From positions 124,001 through 188,000 of the forward strand of contig NZ_QAOM01000003.1 of assembly GCF_003051085.1 (NCBI RefSeq): DNA of 64,000 nt. Reading direction: 5' to 3'. Origin of the DNA: Trichococcus patagoniensis (GTDB taxonomy: Bacteria > Bacillota > Bacilli > Lactobacillales > Aerococcaceae). The position numbers and the translations under genes were made by a program. This document shows, piece after piece, positions 62,020 to 64,000 of the stretch (position 1 is its first letter; each line of letters begins with the position of its first letter). The notes beneath the pieces were generated by a model, which worked only from the letters and a program-made list of their open reading frames with translations, had not been told where the DNA came from and did no database searches.

Positions 62020-63765
62020 ATGGATTGGCAAGGGATGTTATTCCAATTTTTCGGCGGTTTAGGTATTTTTTTATTCGGTTTGAAATACATGGGTGACGGT
62101 CTGCAACGAAGCGCAGGCGATAATTTGCGCACTATTTTGAACAAATTCACTTCCACGCCTTTCCGGGCTGTGTTAGCGGGGATTCTGGTGACCGTATTGA
62201 TCCAGAGCAGTTCCGGGACGACCGTTCTGGCCGTAGGGTTGGTCAGTGCGGGGTTCATGAATCTGGAACAAGCCATCGGGATCATCATGGGGGCCAACAT
62301 CGGAACGACCATCACTGCCTTCATCATCGGTTTCCATGTGGGGGCGTACGCTCTTCCGATCATGGCGATCGGCGCAATCCTGCTCTTCTTCACAAGGAAT
62401 TCTTTTTTGAACAGCATCGGCCAAATCATATTTGGCTTCGGCTCCCTTTTCTACGGACTTGACTTGATGGGCACGGGAATGGAACCATTGGAACAACTTT
62501 CGCAATTCAGATCGCTGATGACGAATTTGTCCGATCACCCTTTTTACGGCGTACTTACCGGAACTGGGCTGACTTTAGTGATCCAAAGTTCCAGTGCCAC
62601 AGTCGGTATCCTGCAGGAACTTTATTCCCAAAACAGCATCTCTCTGCAGGCAGCTTTGCCTATTCTGTTCGGTAATAATATCGGCACGACCATCACGGCA
62701 GTTCTCGCCGCTATCGGAGCCAGCTTGCCCGCCAAACGTGCGGCTGCTTCCCATGTCGTTTTCAATCTGACAGGAACGCTCTTTATCATGCTTATTTTGG
62801 CACCCTTCACTGTCGTGCTGACAAACCTTTCGGCAACATTGAATCTCAATCCGGCCATGCAGCTTGCCTTCGCACACGGAATGTTCAATGTATTGAACGT
62901 ATTGATCCAGATGTGGTTTATCCGTCAACTTGCAGTCCTTGTAACAAAAATCGTTCCCGGGGAGGAGCGGATCGTGAAGTATGATGCTACCCATCTCGAC
63001 TATACGATCATCCAAACCAGTCCGTCCGTCGCATTGAACCAAGCCAAGCTTGAAGTAGAACAGATGGGATCATTTGTGACTGACGAATTCCATGCCGCCT
63101 ATAAGTATTACCTCGATCACAATGAACTGAACAAACAGGATACGCTCCAACTTGAAGAGATCGTCGATACCATCGACTACAAACTGACGGAATATCTTAC
63201 CTTCATCTCGCGCGAAGAGTTGCCGTTTCATGCTTCGAATGATCATGCCATCATGATCGATATCACGAAATACTTGGAACGCATCGGTGACCATTGTGAA
63301 AATATCGTAAAGAATATCGAAGATGCCACCAAAGCCGCCAAAAGGGACATCCGCGCAAATAAAGAACTGCATGATGTCAAGTCGATTCTGATGGATGAGG
63401 ATCTCGTGAAACTGTTTGCCATGGTTGAGCAGAATATCCAAGAAGCAATCGATTCCTATATCCAAGACGATCATTTGCTGGCAGAGCAAGTGATCCAGCG
63501 TGAAGAAGAGGTAAATGAACATGAACAGGCGATCCGTGAGAACTATATCCAGCGATTGAACAACGGATTCGGGCTGCCGTCCGAAGGCATCCTGTTCATC
63601 GATATCGTATCCAATTTGGAGCGCATCAGCGACCATGCCGTGAAAATCGCAAAACACACGTTGGGAACACGCTACCCTTATCAGAAATTGAGCCGTCGCT
63701 TGATCCGCAAAACAGAACAAGCCCATGCAGGGGTTGCCTTGAATCCTTCGTCACCGGAAAAATGA
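62020..63765 (+). CDS. Na+/phosphate cotransporter with PhoU-like tail
   Basis: 581 residues from the ATG at 62020 (MDWQGMLFQFFGG), with GAGGAGG upstream. Two Na/Pi cotransporter repeats: QSSSGTTVLAVG with GANIGTTITAFIIG (about 55-105), and QSSSATVGIL with GNNIGTTITAVL (about 190-235). The C-terminal half (about 340-560) is a PhoU-like helical domain (YLERIGDHCENIVKNIED; LERISDHAVKIAKHT). Uptake of phosphate is inferred from the family; the PhoU-like domain probably regulates it. Confidence 0.92.
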   Translation: MDWQGMLFQFFGGLGIFLFGLKYMGDGLQRSAGDNLRTILNKFTSTPFRAVLAGILVTVLIQSSSGTTVLAVGLVSAGFMNLEQAIGIIMGANIGTTITAFIIGFHVGAYALPIMAIGAILLFFTRNSFLNSIGQIIFGFGSLFYGLDLMGTGMEPLEQLSQFRSLMTNLSDHPFYGVLTGTGLTLVIQSSSATVGILQELYSQNSISLQAALPILFGNNIGTTITAVLAAIGASLPAKRAAASHVVFNLTGTLFIMLILAPFTVVLTNLSATLNLNPAMQLAFAHGMFNVLNVLIQMWFIRQLAVLVTKIVPGEERIVKYDATHLDYTIIQTSPSVALNQAKLEVEQMGSFVTDEFHAAYKYYLDHNELNKQDTLQLEEIVDTIDYKLTEYLTFISREELPFHASNDHAIMIDITKYLERIGDHCENIVKNIEDATKAAKRDIRANKELHDVKSILMDEDLVKLFAMVEQNIQEAIDSYIQDDHLLAEQVIQREEEVNEHEQAIRENYIQRLNNGFGLPSEGILFIDIVSNLERISDHAVKIAKHTLGTRYPYQKLSRRLIRKTEQAHAGVALNPSSPEK

Positions 63766-63815
63766 TCGTTCCCTTCTGATCCATGGCTTATCTTTGAATT
63801 TGACTGGAAACAACG

Positions 63816-63839
63816 CTATACTTAAAATAGAAAGTATAG
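63816..63839. promoter_or_regulatory. Inverted repeat upstream of fruK-like gene
   Basis: CTATACTT and AAGTATAG, perfect 8-bp arms, 40 bases before the start. It may be an operator for a DeoR/FruR-type regulator or part of the promoter; the T/A-rich arms also resemble a -10 box. Confidence 0.45.
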
Positions 63840-63878
63840 ATAGAATCTCTTTTCGAATTTCAGTCAGGAGGAAGTGCA

Positions 63879-64000
63879 ATGATTTATACGATTACGTTGA
63901 ATCCGACCATCGATTATATCGTCAATGTCCCTCATTTGACTTTGGGCCATTCCCATCACATGCAGGATGAGCTCATCACACCGGGCGGGAAAGGCATCAT
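63879..64000 (+). CDS. fruK: PfkB family kinase, probable 1-phosphofructokinase (partial)
   Basis: The first 40 residues (MIYTITLNPTIDYIVNVPHL, then GGKGI) match the start of 1-phosphofructokinase/tagatose-6-phosphate kinase enzymes of the PfkB family; the sugar-binding NPTID and GGKG motifs are visible. CAGGAGGAAGTGCA precedes the ATG. The rest of the gene runs beyond the window. FruK phosphorylates fructose 1-phosphate in fructose use. Confidence 0.8.
   Translation, partial: MIYTITLNPTIDYIVNVPHLTLGHSHHMQDELITPGGKGI

Overview
The window looks like chromosomal DNA from a low-to-mid GC Gram-positive bacterium. Strong AGGAGG-type ribosome sites, three T-box leaders, a PyrR-type attenuator, a yybP-ykoY-type leader, CcpA-like cre sites, heterodimeric ABC exporter genes and YugP/TrhP/DegV/NnrDE homologues all point to Firmicutes. 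The gene set and base composition suggest Lactobacillales, perhaps Carnobacteriaceae such as Trichococcus; that placement is inference. I see no rRNA, tRNA, insertion sequence, prophage or CRISPR-cas locus.

Layout: 1-9 kb holds a truncated PLD-nuclease/helicase, an aldo/keto reductase, a DUF1576 membrane protein with an overlapping promoter and cre site, a TauE/SafE permease, a ROK regulator and an MFS transporter. 8.8-13.3 kb carries a TetR-GTPase pair, a YugP-type protease and a MalY-type aminotransferase. 13.4-19.4 kb is an arsenic/thiol stress island on the minus strand: CoA-disulfide reductase-rhodanese, ACR3, two ArsR repressors, an atypical ArsD, an ArsP/YraQ-type permease and two 77-residue thioredoxin-fold proteins. 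Each transcription unit has an ATAGA-type dyad upstream. 19.4-31 kb has a T-box-controlled MetE-like methyltransferase, a PyrR-controlled uracil permease, a beta-lactamase-fold hydrolase, an MFS transporter, a P-type ATPase behind a Mn-type riboswitch, and the tRNA-hydroxylation pair yrrN/yrrO.

31-47 kb holds NAD(P)HX repair, cobalamin adenosyltransferase, an AI-2E-family exporter, a Ca/Na antiporter, a lipoprotein, an NRDE protein, gpmA, a tryptophan operon trpDCFBA behind a Trp-specifier T-box (no trpE or trpG), an inosine/uracil DNA glycosylase and a T-box-controlled metY. 47-64 kb carries a two-gene ABC exporter with its MarR regulator, small DUF proteins, an Nramp-related transporter, rlmN, DegV, a TPR plus tandem-AAA ATPase, a Na/Pi cotransporter with a PhoU-like tail, and the start of a fruK-like kinase.

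The most striking unexplained signal is non-coding. Seven intergenic arrays hold about 34 inverted repeats whose centres are spaced 50-52 bp apart. They belong to four unrelated sequence families, yet all sit in the same order: gene, terminator, array. In the last array the stems change by paired substitutions, so the fold rather than the sequence is conserved. The second candidate is the ArsD-like protein, which has serine at all three classical arsenic-binding cysteine positions and carries a new Cys/Gly/His-rich tail.
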